Shown piece by piece: positions 7,844-16,439 of a stretch of 64,000 bases of DNA (the first letter of the stretch is position 1; each line of letters opens with the position of its first letter). This DNA comes from Gammaproteobacteria bacterium. GTDB taxonomy: Bacteria; Pseudomonadota; Gammaproteobacteria; Pseudomonadales; Cellvibrionaceae. The DNA lies in assembly GCA_021151625.1 (NCBI GenBank), contig JAGKWY010000033.1:13765-77764 (forward strand), written 5' to 3'. The translations under genes were made by a program, and so were the position numbers. The notes under the pieces are model-generated. The model worked only from the letters and a program-made list of their open reading frames with translations, searched no databases and had not been told where the DNA came from.

Positions 7844-8722
7844 ATGAAAATCGGCGGGATAATTTTTTTACTGTGTTGCACCAATGGTGTCTGGGCAACC
7901 ACGCTGGACAGCGATGAAAAAATCACGCGCAGCCGTTTGCTGGTGACTGGCGGCGCTTCAACCATTGAAGGTACCGCGGGCGGTGGCATAGTGCCCATGG
8001 CTGTTATTTCCGGTTATGGGGCCCAGGAAGAGCAGGGCGGTACTGCCTTTGCGAGTTACGTGGATACTGGTGATTACCAACTTGAAGTGTTCGGCGCTAG
8101 CTGGAGCTGGCGCAATCGTTTGGAATTATCGGTCGCGCAACAAAAACTCACCCATGATTCACTCACTGCTGCATTGAGTTTACCAACGGATTCCATTAGC
8201 CAGCGAATTTATTCGGCCAAGCTGCGCGTTGCGGGTGATTTAATTTATACGCCCATACCGCAAATTAGCCTGGGTGTGCAACACAAGGAAAATCTGGATT
8301 TTTTAGTGCCGGGGGCAGTGGGTGCTAAAGAAGACTCAGGTACCGATATTAATCTAACCGCGACTAAAGTTTTTCTGGGTGGATTGTTTAATCGCAATTT
8401 ATTACTTAATGCCAATTTGCGTTACACCAATGCCAATCAGACCGGCCTGGTAGGATTTGGTGGCGATAAAAATGACGATAAAGAAATCCTGCCAGAAATT
8501 TCCGTCGGTGTACTGTTAAACAAACACTGGCTGCTGGGCACTGAATATCGCCAAAAACCCAACAACCTTTCCTTTATTAAAGAAGACGATTGGCAAACCG
8601 CATTTGTTGGCTGGTTTCCTTCACGCAATATCGCTGTGGTTGCTGCCTGGGTAGATCTGGGGGAAGTTGCCACTTTTAAAGACCAGAATGGCTGGTATTT
8701 ATCTTTACAGGGGAGTTTTTAA
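7844..8722 (+). CDS. DUF3034-type outer-membrane beta-barrel protein
   Basis: The 292-residue product has a signal peptide ending in GVWA and many alternating strands (for example LEVFGASWSWRNRLELSVAQ and NRNLLLNANLRYTNA), closing with an aromatic C-terminal strand (WYLSLQGSF) as expected of an outer-membrane barrel. The motif GGASTIEGTAGGG near the N-terminus is typical of DUF3034 proteins. An AAAGGAG ribosome site precedes ATG 7844; an upstream in-frame extension overlaps the preceding gene and is unlikely. The stop is 2 nt before the globin start, so the two are translationally close. Its function is not known; a channel or a partner of the sensor kit encoded around it is possible. Confidence 0.7.
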   Translation: MKIGGIIFLLCCTNGVWATTLDSDEKITRSRLLVTGGASTIEGTAGGGIVPMAVISGYGAQEEQGGTAFASYVDTGDYQLEVFGASWSWRNRLELSVAQQKLTHDSLTAALSLPTDSISQRIYSAKLRVAGDLIYTPIPQISLGVQHKENLDFLVPGAVGAKEDSGTDINLTATKVFLGGLFNRNLLLNANLRYTNANQTGLVGFGGDKNDDKEILPEISVGVLLNKHWLLGTEYRQKPNNLSFIKEDDWQTAFVGWFPSRNIAVVAAWVDLGEVATFKDQNGWYLSLQGSF

Positions 8723-8724
8723 TA

Positions 8725-9153
8725 ATGCGTATTCAATGCGTAACCATTCTGAGTGTGCTGTTAGCGCTACTGTTATCCGCCTGCGCCAGCGGCCCCAAAA
8801 AATCCCTCTATGACGAGCTCGGTCAATACGAAGGTATCGACAATATTGTGCGCGAACTTATTTTTGTGATCGCCACCGATGAGCGTGTGAAGCCGCGCTA
8901 CAAGGGTGTGAATATGCAGCACTTTAAAAAAGGCCTGAGCGATTATATTTGCGAACTTTCCGGCGGCCCTTGCGATTACAACAATGAAAATATGCAGCAG
9001 GTTCACGCTGGCCATAATTACACCAACACCGAATTTAACGCGATAGTGGACGACCTGATTCTGGCGATGGAAAAACGCGGCGTTCCCGTCGCGACCCAAA
9101 ATCGGTTGTTGGCACTATTAGCGCCTGCCTATAAAGATGTGGTTTACCAATAA
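8725..9153 (+). CDS. Truncated-haemoglobin-like lipoprotein (group 1 globin)
   Basis: The 142-residue product has a lipoprotein signal peptide (LLLSACASG, lipobox LSAC) followed by a 2-on-2 globin fold: SLYDELGQYEGIDNIVRELI at the start, and a proximal histidine candidate in VHAGHNYTNTEF. This is the usual layout of group 1 truncated globins that are exported and lipid-anchored. Globins of this kind bind oxygen, NO or CO. It is last in the run cupredoxin, GGDEF/EAL, DUF3034, globin, with GGGGAG ahead of the start. Co-occurrence with a c-di-GMP phosphodiesterase suggests a gas- or haem-linked input to motile/sessile switching (inference). Its stop codon sits inside a 36-nt perfect palindrome. 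Confidence 0.8.
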   Translation: MRIQCVTILSVLLALLLSACASGPKKSLYDELGQYEGIDNIVRELIFVIATDERVKPRYKGVNMQHFKKGLSDYICELSGGPCDYNNENMQQVHAGHNYTNTEFNAIVDDLILAMEKRGVPVATQNRLLALLAPAYKDVVYQ

Positions 9154-9171
9154 TTATTGGTAAACCACATC
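9136..9171. repeat. 36-nt perfect palindrome spanning the globin stop codon
   Basis: Two 18-nt arms are exactly complementary with no loop (centre between 9153 and 9154), and the TAA stop of the globin is part of it. An A/T-rich stretch but no clean T-tract follows. It could act as a transcript-end stabilising hairpin or weak terminator, or as a recombination or protein-binding site. Confidence 0.7.
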
Positions 9172-9323
9172 CGCAACTTTTGTTTTAACACTATTTAACA
9201 TATATCCACAAATTTGAGTGTGCTCGCGCACAGTGTCAGGTTTATTCTCTGCAATACCTGACTTGTATGCCAGTTGTTGTAATTGGCAACTACACATAAC
9301 AAAAACAGCTCGAGACAATCTGA

Positions 9324-11816
9324 ATGAAAACACCAGCTTTGAAAAAATCGGCGCTTGCCCTGTTGATGGCGAGCATCATTTCCGCACCGGCTATTTGGGC
9401 CGATGCATTAACTCTGAATAGTCAGGATTACTTTGAAATGCAGGGGCTGAATGTCACTGTATTTAGTGATATTTATCCCGATGGCCATCAAACCGGGGTC
9501 ACGGTAATCCAGCATGGCAGCCGCGTGGCCGCCAATGGTGATTTGCGCCTGGAAATTTCTCCCGGCCAGTGGTCGCCTATGCCAGTGGGTGGCAAACAAA
9601 CTGTCGATAAAAAAACACAAACCATCAGCCAAACGCTTTCCTATCCAGACCCGAGTAAAGACCGCAAAGGTTTTAATCCCATTATTTATCCGGATTTAAA
9701 ATTTACCTATCAAGTCAATGTAACGGCGCTGAAAGACAATCAATTTAAAATCAGTGTGGATTTGGAACAGCCGCTGCCACAAGAGTGGGTGGGGAAAATC
9801 GGTTTCAATTTTGAGATTTTTCCCGGTGAGTTTTTTGGTAAGTCCTGGTTGCTGGATGAGCAGAGCGGAATTTTCCCGCAACAACCTAATGGGCCGCTGG
9901 TGAATCCTCACGGTGAATTTCTAACAGCAGCCCTGGCCACCGGTAAAAAATTAATTGTCGCGCCCGATACTGATAAGCAGCGCATGACCATTGAAAGTAA
10001 AACCGGTGAACTGGAATTGTGGGATGGCCGTGCCAACCACAACAATGGCTGGTACATAGTGCGTGGCGTTATTCCCGCCGAAAAAACCACTGGCGCGTTG
10101 GAATGGATTGTAACTCCGCATGTTGTTAAGAACTGGGTTTATGAGCCGGTGATTCAGGTATCGCAAGTGGGTTATGGCACAGCACAAACCAAGCAAGTGG
10201 TGATCGAGCAAGACAAACGCGATACCAAAGCCTCAGAGATAAAAATTTATCAATTGTCCGAAAACGGAAAAACGCTGGTGAAAAAAGCCAAAGTAAAACC
10301 TTGGGGCAATTTCCTGCGTTACCAATACATGACTTACGATTTCTCGGACATCAAAACACCGGGCATGTACCAAATCAACTATCGCGATAAAACCTCGCAC
10401 GCATTTAAAATTGGTGACGATGTGTTATCGCGTCACGCCTGGCAGCCGACCCTGGAATATTTTTTACCGGTGCAGATGTGCCATATGCGCGTGAATGAAA
10501 AATACCGTGTGTGGCACGGCCTGGATCACCAGGATGATGCGCGCATGATGCCGCTCAATTTTAATCATATCGACGGTTATATTTCCGATGGCAGCACGCG
10601 CACTAAATTCAAGCCGGGTGAAACGGTACCCGGTTTAAATGCCGGTGGCTGGCACGATGCCGGTGATTACGACCTGCGTGTGGAGTCGCAAATGGGCACT
10701 GTATGGTTGCTCGCTACTATGGTGGAAGAATTTGGATTAAATCACGATGCGACTTTAATTGATCAGGATAAAAAGCTGGTCGAGATACATGTTGCCGATG
10801 GTAAAAACGATGCGCTGCAGCAAATCGAACATGGCTTATTGAGTGTACTCGGCGGCTATAAAGCCATGGGCCGTTTGTATCGCGGCATTATTGAACCGAC
10901 GATTCGCCAATATGTTCTGCTTGGCGATGCGATGGTACAAACCGATAATTTTCCCTATGACCCATCACTTAAAGAAGACGAAGTGAAAAATGGAAAATCT
11001 GGCACGCCCGATGACCGCTGGGTTTTTACCGAAGACAATCCCGAGCGCGAACTGGATGTTGCTGCGGGTTTAGCAGCTGCCGCGCGCGTATTAAAAACTT
11101 ACAATCCACAAATGGCCAAAGAGGCATTGGATGCGGCGCAAAATTTGTATCGCATCGCAGCCCCCAAAACCAAAAAGCAGGATGTGCGCGTGTTTGCACT
11201 GGCCGAATTAATTCTCGCCACTGGCAGTGATGCTTACCATAAAGAATTAATTAGCTTGCAGCAAAATATAGTGGCAGAGATTGAAAAAACTGGTTGGGCA
11301 ATTGGTCGGGTAATGCCATCCATTAACGATGAAAAATTTACCGCGGCGGTAAATAGTGCGGTAGACAACTATCAAAAAACCGTGCGCGAGCGCGCTAAAA
11401 CTGAATCGCCCTACGGCGTACCTTACAAACCGAATATTTGGGGCGCGGGTTGGAGCATCCAGGATTTTGGCGTTAAACAATATTTCTTCCACAAATCCTG
11501 GCCGCAATTTACCGGCACTGATTCCTATGTAAATGCGTTGAATTTTGTGTTGGGCGTACACCCGGGCGATAACACCCGAAGTTTTGCCTCCGGTGTAGGT
11601 GCCAATTCCGCCACAGTCGCATACGGTGTCAATCGCGCCGACTGGTCTTATATTCCCGGTGGCGTAATTTCCGGCACCGCATTAATTCGCCCGGATTTAC
11701 CCGAATTAAAAATCTGGCCTTTCTTCTGGCAACAAACCGAATACGTAATGGGTGGTGGTGAAGCCAACTACATGTTTTTGGCGCTGGCGGTTGATAAGTT
11801 GAACAACAGTAAATAA
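9324..11816 (+). CDS. Secreted glycoside hydrolase family 9 enzyme (cellulase type)
   Basis: The 830-residue product has a signal peptide (ALLMASIISAPAIWA), an N-terminal beta-rich region of about 270 residues, an Ig-like CelD_N-type domain (beginning EPVIQVSQVGYG) and a GH9 (alpha/alpha)6 catalytic domain. The catalytic base/nucleophile signature is seen in AGGWHDAGDYDLR (about residues 438-450), and the acid Glu in YVMGGGEANYMFLALA near the C-terminus. GH9 enzymes hydrolyse beta-1,4-glucans; some act on glucosaminides or other glucans, so the exact substrate is open. No carbohydrate-binding module or serine linker typical of Cellvibrio cellulases is present, which may fit a periplasmic or cell-associated oligosaccharide enzyme. 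Upstream 9225-9290 holds two small inverted repeats (TCAGGT/ACCTGA and AGTTG/CAACT). Confidence 0.85.
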   Translation: MKTPALKKSALALLMASIISAPAIWADALTLNSQDYFEMQGLNVTVFSDIYPDGHQTGVTVIQHGSRVAANGDLRLEISPGQWSPMPVGGKQTVDKKTQTISQTLSYPDPSKDRKGFNPIIYPDLKFTYQVNVTALKDNQFKISVDLEQPLPQEWVGKIGFNFEIFPGEFFGKSWLLDEQSGIFPQQPNGPLVNPHGEFLTAALATGKKLIVAPDTDKQRMTIESKTGELELWDGRANHNNGWYIVRGVIPAEKTTGALEWIVTPHVVKNWVYEPVIQVSQVGYGTAQTKQVVIEQDKRDTKASEIKIYQLSENGKTLVKKAKVKPWGNFLRYQYMTYDFSDIKTPGMYQINYRDKTSHAFKIGDDVLSRHAWQPTLEYFLPVQMCHMRVNEKYRVWHGLDHQDDARMMPLNFNHIDGYISDGSTRTKFKPGETVPGLNAGGWHDAGDYDLRVESQMGTVWLLATMVEEFGLNHDATLIDQDKKLVEIHVADGKNDALQQIEHGLLSVLGGYKAMGRLYRGIIEPTIRQYVLLGDAMVQTDNFPYDPSLKEDEVKNGKSGTPDDRWVFTEDNPERELDVAAGLAAAARVLKTYNPQMAKEALDAAQNLYRIAAPKTKKQDVRVFALAELILATGSDAYHKELISLQQNIVAEIEKTGWAIGRVMPSINDEKFTAAVNSAVDNYQKTVRERAKTESPYGVPYKPNIWGAGWSIQDFGVKQYFFHKSWPQFTGTDSYVNALNFVLGVHPGDNTRSFASGVGANSATVAYGVNRADWSYIPGGVISGTALIRPDLPELKIWPFFWQQTEYVMGGGEANYMFLALAVDKLNNSK

Positions 11817-11880
11817 GTTTTTATCCATTGTGGTAATAGGTTATAAATAATTTTTACTGCAAGTATTTTTTCTGGGGTAG

Positions 11881-12349
11881 AGCGGGGCTGCTTTAGGTTT
11901 TATTGTAGCTAAAATTATTGCTGGTTCTACTGAACCGGGTAGTACGCTTAATACTATTGCGAATAGAACTGCAGATATTAGTGAAGCCTCTATGGGAGGG
12001 AAGACCCGTGGATCAAAAGTGACGCAAATAAAGCAGCCGGTGATGCATTTGAACAAGAGGTTGGAGATAAATTAAAGCAAACAAGAACAGAGGTGGCATC
12101 ACAGATTACTGTTAAGACGGAATCAGGAGTTAAAACGAAAATTGATTTTTTAACTAAAGATGAAAATGGAAGTGTTGGTTGCATCGAGTGTAAGGCTTCA
12201 CCAACTGCGCCGTTGACTAAAAATCAGAAAGCGCCATTCCCTGAAATCGAAAAAACTGGTGGTGTTATAGTTGGCCAAGGAAAGCCGGGATTCCCGGGTG
12301 GTACCGTAATTTCTCCAACTAAAGTTGAAATTATTCGGAAGGAAAATTA
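11881..12349 (+). pseudogene. Remnant of a polymorphic toxin with PD-(D/E)xK-like nuclease tail
   Basis: Only the end of a larger protein remains. From 11881 one frame reads a hydrophobic pretoxin-like stretch (SGAALGFIVAKIIAG...), and from about 11997 a different frame carries the toxin domain (WIKSDANKAAGDAFEQEV onward), so a frameshift or deletion separates them near 11990-12000. The tail contains KTKIDFLTKDENGSVGCIECKAS, an Asp...Glu-x-Lys arrangement of the restriction-endonuclease fold seen in many CDI/Rhs-type toxins. The only usable start for the intact part is a GTG at 12093. The stop overlaps the ATG of the next gene, the standard layout of a toxin tail and its immunity gene. No large delivery protein precedes it; the GH9 gene is immediately upstream. 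AT-rich composition differs from the neighbours, suggesting transfer. Confidence 0.6.
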
Positions 12350-12664
12350 ATGTCAGTATCAGATTTAAAAATTATTGACTTTGCAAGTATCAACACTGAA
12401 GACGAGATTGTGTTAACTATATCGGATCATTTGGAGTGGGATGAGGAGCATCTGTTTATTCTTCAAGAAAAAATTAATTGTTATTTAGCATTTATTGAAA
12501 GTGGGGAAATTTTTAATGCATACCCAAAATCAAAAGATAAACAAATAGTTATTGAGCTAGTGACCAAATACGAAGTGTCTGTTGATGGAGCGGTATTTAT
12601 AAATAAAGTAACAGAGTTTTTAGTCTCAATTGGAGTAAAATTTCGCTACATTAGACATGATTAG
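12350..12664 (+). CDS. DUF6572-type immunity protein
   Basis: The 104-residue acidic protein has the pattern typical of DUF6572: an N-terminal VSDLKIIDFASIN, then EIVLTISDHLEWD, then LQEKINCYLAFIESGEIFNAYP and a C-terminal amphipathic helix-strand. This family is regularly found directly behind polymorphic toxin tails and is regarded as their immunity protein. The start ATG overlaps the toxin stop (TAATG), implying translational coupling. Low GC compared with the neighbours supports horizontal acquisition of the pair. It presumably neutralises the nuclease-like tail upstream; if that toxin is dead, this gene could still protect against siblings' toxin. Confidence 0.7.
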   Translation: MSVSDLKIIDFASINTEDEIVLTISDHLEWDEEHLFILQEKINCYLAFIESGEIFNAYPKSKDKQIVIELVTKYEVSVDGAVFINKVTEFLVSIGVKFRYIRHD

Positions 12665-13190
12665 CTACGTTAATTTTTGTTTCTTTAACTTTAGAGCTTA
12701 CTAAAAACTTGTGAGTCCAAATTCAGTCTGGAGTGCTAATGTGAAACCGACGTGATATTCAACAATAGCAGTCGAAAGTAATCTTGTGATTGCCTCGGGC
12801 CATTCGTTGTTTAAATGTATTCGTTTTTCATTATTAGTAGCAAAAAATGCACGTATCATCAGGATTTTCTTGTATTTCCTAATAGTATAAACAACTAAAT
12901 GTGGCGTTAGGCAACCAGATATTTTCGTCATTAACAGCAAATCTGTTAAATCTTAAAAATCAAATTTCAGACAAATCGAATTATCTGGCGACAAAAAGGG
13001 GGATTTCCTCTCTTTTTGGCGCCAGATGTTTTTTTGCAGGTTGCGATTTTAAAAAGATTGTCCATAGTTACACTGCCCGGTTGCATGACAATGTTTTTTT
13101 TTGTAAATCGGCGCCTCGTTCTTTTCGTTTTATAAGCTTATGTCGTTGAAAACCCTACATATTTAAATTGTGTTTCGTTTCTACACAATG
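12665..13190. other. Gene-free AT-rich spacer between the toxin module and the TonB receptor
   Basis: No convincing coding sequence is seen. A 79-codon minus-strand frame (12701-12940) lacks a ribosome site and recognisable motifs. The segment holds a strong + strand terminator at 12983-13035 and then the LacI-type operators and promoter of the receptor gene. Confidence 0.6.
12983..13035 (+). terminator. Long-stem terminator downstream of the immunity gene
   Basis: ATCTGGCG pairs with CGCCAGAT (12983-12990 with 13020-13027) and the stem continues after one mismatch with CAAAAAG/CTTTTTG. G and seven T follow (13029-13035). It would insulate the receptor promoter from upstream transcription. 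Confidence 0.75.
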
Positions 13191-13239
13191 TTGACAACGT
13201 TGTCCATATGGGCTTAAGTTGCCCATCGACAACGTTGTC
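13191..13239 (+). promoter_or_regulatory. Paired LacI-type operators overlapping the TonB-receptor promoter
   Basis: GACAACGTTGTC occurs twice as a perfect 12-bp palindrome (13193-13204 and 13228-13239), 35 bp centre to centre, about three helical turns. Between them ATGGGC (13208-13213) and GCCCAT (13221-13226) form a further inverted repeat. TTGACA at 13191-13196 is a perfect -35 box that overlaps the first operator. Central CG in an even palindrome is characteristic of LacI/GalR-family sites. No LacI-type gene is in the window. Confidence 0.7.
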
Positions 13240-13298
13240 GCTTATTGGTTCCAGCGTTGCAGAGGCTTATCAACATTAAAATAGCTAGAGGGATAGTC

Positions 13299-16200
13299 AT
13301 GACGAACAAACTAAGAGATTCAATCCGCTCGGTGAACCGCAAGCTGATGCTATGTGGTTCAGCAGCAACCTTGGCCGTATTTGCGTCCGGTGTGCAAGCA
13401 CAGGAGCCTGTGGAAGAAGTACTGGTTCAAGGCGTACGCGCAGCGCAGGAGAGTGCGATTAATACCAAGCGCACGGCTACCTCTGTTGTTGACGGCATCG
13501 CGGCGGAAGATATCGGTAAACTGCCAGACGTTACTGTTTCTGACTCCTTGCAACGTATCCCTGGTATCCAGGTAGAGCGTACCGCTGGTGAGGGTGGTCC
13601 GGTGCAAATTCGTGGTTTGAGCAATGTGGCAACAATGCTCAATGGTGAAACCTTCCTTAGCGCAACCACCATTGATAGTTCCAGCGCGGACTTTGGTGAT
13701 TTACCTTCCCAGTTGATGTCAGGTGCTGATGTTTATAAATCAGCGCGTGCTGACTTGGCCGCTGGTGGTATTACCGGTGTGATTGATCTGAAAACTCGTC
13801 GTCCATTTGATTTGGATGAAGGTTGGACTTTTGCCGGTGGTGCAGAGCTTGACCGTGGTTCAATCAGCAAGGAAACCGATCCAACTGTTAACGGTTTGAT
13901 TGGTTGGAATAACGAAGATATCGGCTTCCTGGTGAGTGCGGTAACCACCGAGAAGAACCTGGCGACTGACTACAACGGTTATTTTGATACTTCAGAAAAT
14001 GGTGGTATTGGTGCGACCAACAGCAACCATTCATGGAGCACGCCAAAGCAAGACGCCAATGTGTGGCACGTAATGCCGCAAGGCTTTGCTGCGTTCCATA
14101 AAGAAGAAGAGCGTAACCGCGATGGTGTGAACGCTTCTTTCCAGGCAAATATTACTGATGGCGTAGAAGTTGTTGCTGACTACTTCTACAGCAAGCAAGA
14201 TCGCTTCAATCGCCGTATGGGCTTCTCTCACAACAACCGTTGGCAAACATTTACCGACTACGCCTATGCCGATGGTTTTGGTGAAAACAGCTTTACCTAC
14301 AACGGCCAAGACTGGAAAACCGTTAATAAATTCAGTGCTCGCCCTTACCGTATTCAATCTTTCACCCAGGTGAACCGCAACACTGAAGAGTCTGAAAACC
14401 TGAGTCTTGCTCTGAACTTTGACAATGGTGGTCCATTGACTGGTAGCGTACGTGTAACTCGTGCCGATGCAACTGCCAGCATGCGCCATGGTTATATCGA
14501 AGGCGATATGATGAGCATTGACCAGAATACTCTGGTTACCGGCCCAGGTGGTTTGGTTCCTGCCAAATACTGTAATGGTTCCAATGCAATCCCGGGTACA
14601 GCAACTGGCGATAAGGGCGGATGCTTTATTCAGTACTCTCCCGGCGGCATGTGGGGCACTGATTGGCGTATTGGCTATGACGCATCCGGTGAGCATCCGG
14701 TATTTAGCGGCTTTGACCAGGTTGTAAATGGTGGTCAAGGTATGAAGAGTGTTGCTGACTACATGGCAGATATTGACTCCTATCATGTAGGTGCGATTTC
14801 GTCAGAGAACAATACCGACGATGACGGCACCATGAATACCTTCAGCACCCAGTGGAGCTATGCGTTTGATGATGCTCCATTCATCACTAAAGTTGATTTC
14901 GGTCTGCGTCAAAGCGAGCGTGAAGTTGACCATGTTGCCTTCTCGTACTTTGCCAATTTTGCAGACACTGGCTGTTCAGCCCAGTGGAAAGCAGTTGACC
15001 AGTTCGCTGGTACGTCAGAGTGTGACCCTACCAAAGCACAAGGCGAGATGGTTAATGGCGCATTCGTAAATTACACCCTGTTGCCACCAACCCGTTTGGA
15101 TCAACACAACGATGTGATCTGGATGGATGATTTTGGTCCGGTTAAAGGCATTCCTGGTGTATGGGTTGCAGATCCGAAAGCATTCGACAACACGCTTGCG
15201 TACCAGGAAAAAGTGTTTGGTGCACAAACCAAGTTCTACCAACCTGGTCAAAGTTACGGTGTTGGTTTGGACGAGTTTAGCTACTTCCTGAATACCGAGT
15301 TCCGTGCGGGTGACTTCTCCGGTACCCTGGGTGTGAAAGTGATTGATACTGATCTCATCATTCTCCAAAACGTAACTGGTGGTGGCGTACCTCACTCAGG
15401 CGTTAACTATGATGCGGGTGATGCGGTTACCCAGCGTGGTTATACCGACGTATTGCCGGCATTGAACGTCGCCTACGATATTACTGATGACCTGAAAGTA
15501 CGTTTTGCTTACGGCGAAACCATGCAAGCGCTGGACTTGTTGCAGTGGGGCGGTGCTAAGTCAGTAGCGCGCGTATTCAATGATGACTGTGATTGTATGC
15601 GTGTAACTGACGGTGGTTCTCTGGCGGGTAACCCGGATCTTGATCCAACTCGCGCGAAGAACATGGATCTTGCTGTTGAGTGGTATTTCGGCGGTGCATC
15701 TGCAGTAACTGCAACAGTTTATCGTGTAGAGATCGACAGTTTTATCACTGGCGGTAACGTGTATATCCGCGAATTGGATTCCGATGGTTTGTACCATGGT
15801 ACAAATCCAGATGGCTGGCGCTTCAGCGCTCCTGTACAAGGCAAGGGCGGCGAAGTTAATGGTCTGGAATTGGCAGGTCGTGTAGCCTTTGCAGACTTCA
15901 CTGAAGGCTTCATCTCCAACTTCGGTTTCGATATTAACTACACCCTTTCTGAAAGCTCGCAAGATGCCAAGGGTGTGAATGGAAAAGAATTGCCGTTCGT
16001 CAACAACTCTGAAGATACCTATAACCTGGTTGGTTGGTTCGAAAACGAGTTCTTGTCTGCACGTCTCGCTTACAACTTCCGTTCACCACGCTTGATCACT
16101 CAAGGTAACCCTGCGATTGGCCAGCAAGCCTTGTATCAGGATGATTACGGTCAACTCGATCTGAACGTTACCTATGACATCACCGATAACGTTTCTGTAT

Positions 16201-16322
16201 ACCTCAATGGTTCCAACATCACTGAGGAATTCCAGCAAACCTATCTGGAATACAAAGAGCAAAAAGCCTTCCAAAACATTTACGAAGCGCGTTGGTCTTT
16301 GGGTACTCGTGTGAACTTCTAA
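13299..16322 (+). CDS. TonB-dependent outer-membrane receptor (Xanthomonas/Caulobacter type)
   Basis: The 1007-residue protein has a signal peptide ending AQEP, a TonB-box-like EEVLVQGVRA, a plug domain (SVVDGIAAEDIGKLPDVTVSDSLQRIPGIQVERTAGEGGPVQIRGLSNVATMLNG) and a 22-strand-type barrel ending in an aromatic residue (WSLGTRVNF). It imports a bulky substrate using TonB energy. Receptors of this length and plug sequence are the class linked to carbohydrate utilisation in xanthomonads, caulobacters and Cellvibrio, often beside tryptophan-halogenase-like genes, as here. The ATG at 13299 is chosen because AGAGGGA lies 5 nt upstream. Expression is probably repressed by a LacI-family protein at the paired operators about 60-105 bp upstream. 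The substrate cannot be told from sequence. Confidence 0.92.
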   Translation: MTNKLRDSIRSVNRKLMLCGSAATLAVFASGVQAQEPVEEVLVQGVRAAQESAINTKRTATSVVDGIAAEDIGKLPDVTVSDSLQRIPGIQVERTAGEGGPVQIRGLSNVATMLNGETFLSATTIDSSSADFGDLPSQLMSGADVYKSARADLAAGGITGVIDLKTRRPFDLDEGWTFAGGAELDRGSISKETDPTVNGLIGWNNEDIGFLVSAVTTEKNLATDYNGYFDTSENGGIGATNSNHSWSTPKQDANVWHVMPQGFAAFHKEEERNRDGVNASFQANITDGVEVVADYFYSKQDRFNRRMGFSHNNRWQTFTDYAYADGFGENSFTYNGQDWKTVNKFSARPYRIQSFTQVNRNTEESENLSLALNFDNGGPLTGSVRVTRADATASMRHGYIEGDMMSIDQNTLVTGPGGLVPAKYCNGSNAIPGTATGDKGGCFIQYSPGGMWGTDWRIGYDASGEHPVFSGFDQVVNGGQGMKSVADYMADIDSYHVGAISSENNTDDDGTMNTFSTQWSYAFDDAPFITKVDFGLRQSEREVDHVAFSYFANFADTGCSAQWKAVDQFAGTSECDPTKAQGEMVNGAFVNYTLLPPTRLDQHNDVIWMDDFGPVKGIPGVWVADPKAFDNTLAYQEKVFGAQTKFYQPGQSYGVGLDEFSYFLNTEFRAGDFSGTLGVKVIDTDLIILQNVTGGGVPHSGVNYDAGDAVTQRGYTDVLPALNVAYDITDDLKVRFAYGETMQALDLLQWGGAKSVARVFNDDCDCMRVTDGGSLAGNPDLDPTRAKNMDLAVEWYFGGASAVTATVYRVEIDSFITGGNVYIRELDSDGLYHGTNPDGWRFSAPVQGKGGEVNGLELAGRVAFADFTEGFISNFGFDINYTLSESSQDAKGVNGKELPFVNNSEDTYNLVGWFENEFLSARLAYNFRSPRLITQGNPAIGQQALYQDDYGQLDLNVTYDITDNVSVYLNGSNITEEFQQTYLEYKEQKAFQNIYEARWSLGTRVNF

Positions 16323-16370
16323 TCACTTGCTTCACAAGTGGTTGGAAACTCAAGCCTGAGTTAAGGCAAG

Positions 16371-16412
16371 ATAACGCCACGGCGAGCAATCGCCGTGGCG
16401 TTATTGTTTTTT
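16371..16412 (+). terminator. Terminator/attenuator between the receptor and the first halogenase gene
   Basis: A perfect 15-bp stem with GCAA loop (16371-16404) is followed by TG and six T (16407-16412). It ends only 27 nt before the halogenase start, so it probably lowers rather than abolishes read-through, giving receptor mRNA in excess. Confidence 0.8.
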
Positions 16413-16439
16413 GTTCGCATCTTCAAATGTGGAGTCATT

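Noticed and set aside
12906..12912. GTTAGGC, an integron attC-like core next to the toxin module
   Set aside because: No partner RYYYAAC core in the expected spacing with a foldable stem was found, and no integrase is nearby.
12701..12940. 79-codon minus-strand frame in the spacer before the first TonB receptor
   Set aside because: No ribosome site, no recognisable motif and AT-rich low-complexity surroundings; it is more likely non-coding.
13359..16274. Long antisense frames inside the TonB receptor gene, including one of 251 codons
   Set aside because: They mirror the strongly coding opposite strand, have no start signals and no domain features; the same applies to frames opposite receptor 2.
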